Shown piece after piece: positions 63,968-64,000 of a stretch of 64,000 nt of DNA (its first letter is position 1; every line of letters starts with the position of its first letter). Location: the NCBI RefSeq assembly GCF_001439605.1, contig NZ_LMBX01000003.1, positions 193,805 through 257,804 on the forward strand, written 5' to 3'. The position numbers and the translations under genes are program-made. The notes below the pieces were generated by a model that saw only the letters and a program-made list of their open reading frames with translations, was not told where the DNA came from and did not search any database. This stretch comes from Cytobacillus praedii (GTDB lineage: Bacteria; Bacillota; Bacilli; Bacillales; Cytobacillaceae).

Positions 63968-64000
63968 ATGGGTAAAGGTAAGGTTATCGTTGTCGGCGGT
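63968..64000 (+). CDS. sdhA: Succinate dehydrogenase flavoprotein subunit (start only)
   Basis: Only 11 codons are inside the window: MGKGKVIVVGG, the beginning of the FAD-binding Rossmann motif. GGGAGTGAG lies upstream. The position after sdhC fixes the identity; the rest is beyond the window. Confidence 0.85.
   Translation, partial: MGKGKVIVVGG

Overview
The window is a stretch of chromosome from a spore-forming Bacillaceae bacterium (Bacillus sensu lato; the repeat families recall Cytobacillus/Bacillus firmus-type genomes, but the species cannot be fixed from sequence alone). The backbone follows, almost gene for gene, the Bacillus subtilis order phoP-phoR-polA-mutM-ytaF-coaE-gapB-speD-nrdR-dnaB-dnaI-ytxC-thrS-infC-rpmI-rplT-ysdA-ysdB-ysdC-sspI-ysgA-pheS-pheT-rnhC-zapA-yshB-polX-mutS2-yshE-lcfA-fadR-fadB-etfB-etfA-trxA-uvrC-lysC-yslB-sdhC-sdhA (the order is recalled from knowledge of B. 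subtilis, not searched). Low GC, strong GGAGG ribosome sites, T-boxes, an L-box and spore genes all agree with this.

Layout. 0-7.4 kb: PhoPR two-component system, a PhoP-box promoter followed within about 70 nt by a terminator (possible small RNA), hflKC behind a sigma-W-type promoter, and DNA polymerase I. 7.5-10.3 kb: base excision repair (mutM), a sporulation membrane protein and CoA synthesis, with repeats. 10.4-16.7 kb: gluconeogenic GAPDH, spermidine synthesis, and replication initiation (nrdR, dnaB, dnaI). 16.7-20.7 kb: thrS behind a T-box, then infC-rpmI-rplT behind an L20-type leader. 20.9-28.6 kb: small membrane proteins and dUTPase, an inserted spore-surface cluster (three related SPOCS-like proteins plus a CotY/CotZ protein), ysdC and sspI. 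28.8-33.5 kb: an rRNA/tRNA methyltransferase and pheST behind a T-box.

33.5-44.9 kb is the main accessory block, sitting between pheT and rnhC, which are neighbours in B. subtilis. The minus-strand operon encodes a radical SAM protein, a TorD-type chaperone, DmsA (Tat-exported), DmsB, DmsC, a poly-ferredoxin and TatA. A divergent plus-strand operon encodes a PucR-type regulator, a second molybdopterin oxidoreductase without an export signal, and its iron-sulfur subunit. A perfect TGTGA-N6-TCACA Fnr-type palindrome lies between the two. Together these look like an oxygen-controlled respiratory module.

45-64 kb returns to the backbone: RNase HIII, cell division (zapA), PolX and MutS2, the FadR-controlled beta-oxidation genes, thioredoxin, UvrC, aspartokinase with a lysine riboswitch, and the start of the succinate dehydrogenase operon. 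Four families of small structured interspersed repeats lie between genes, several of them inside 5' leaders (fadR, lysC). No tRNA, rRNA, transposase, prophage or CRISPR array was seen.
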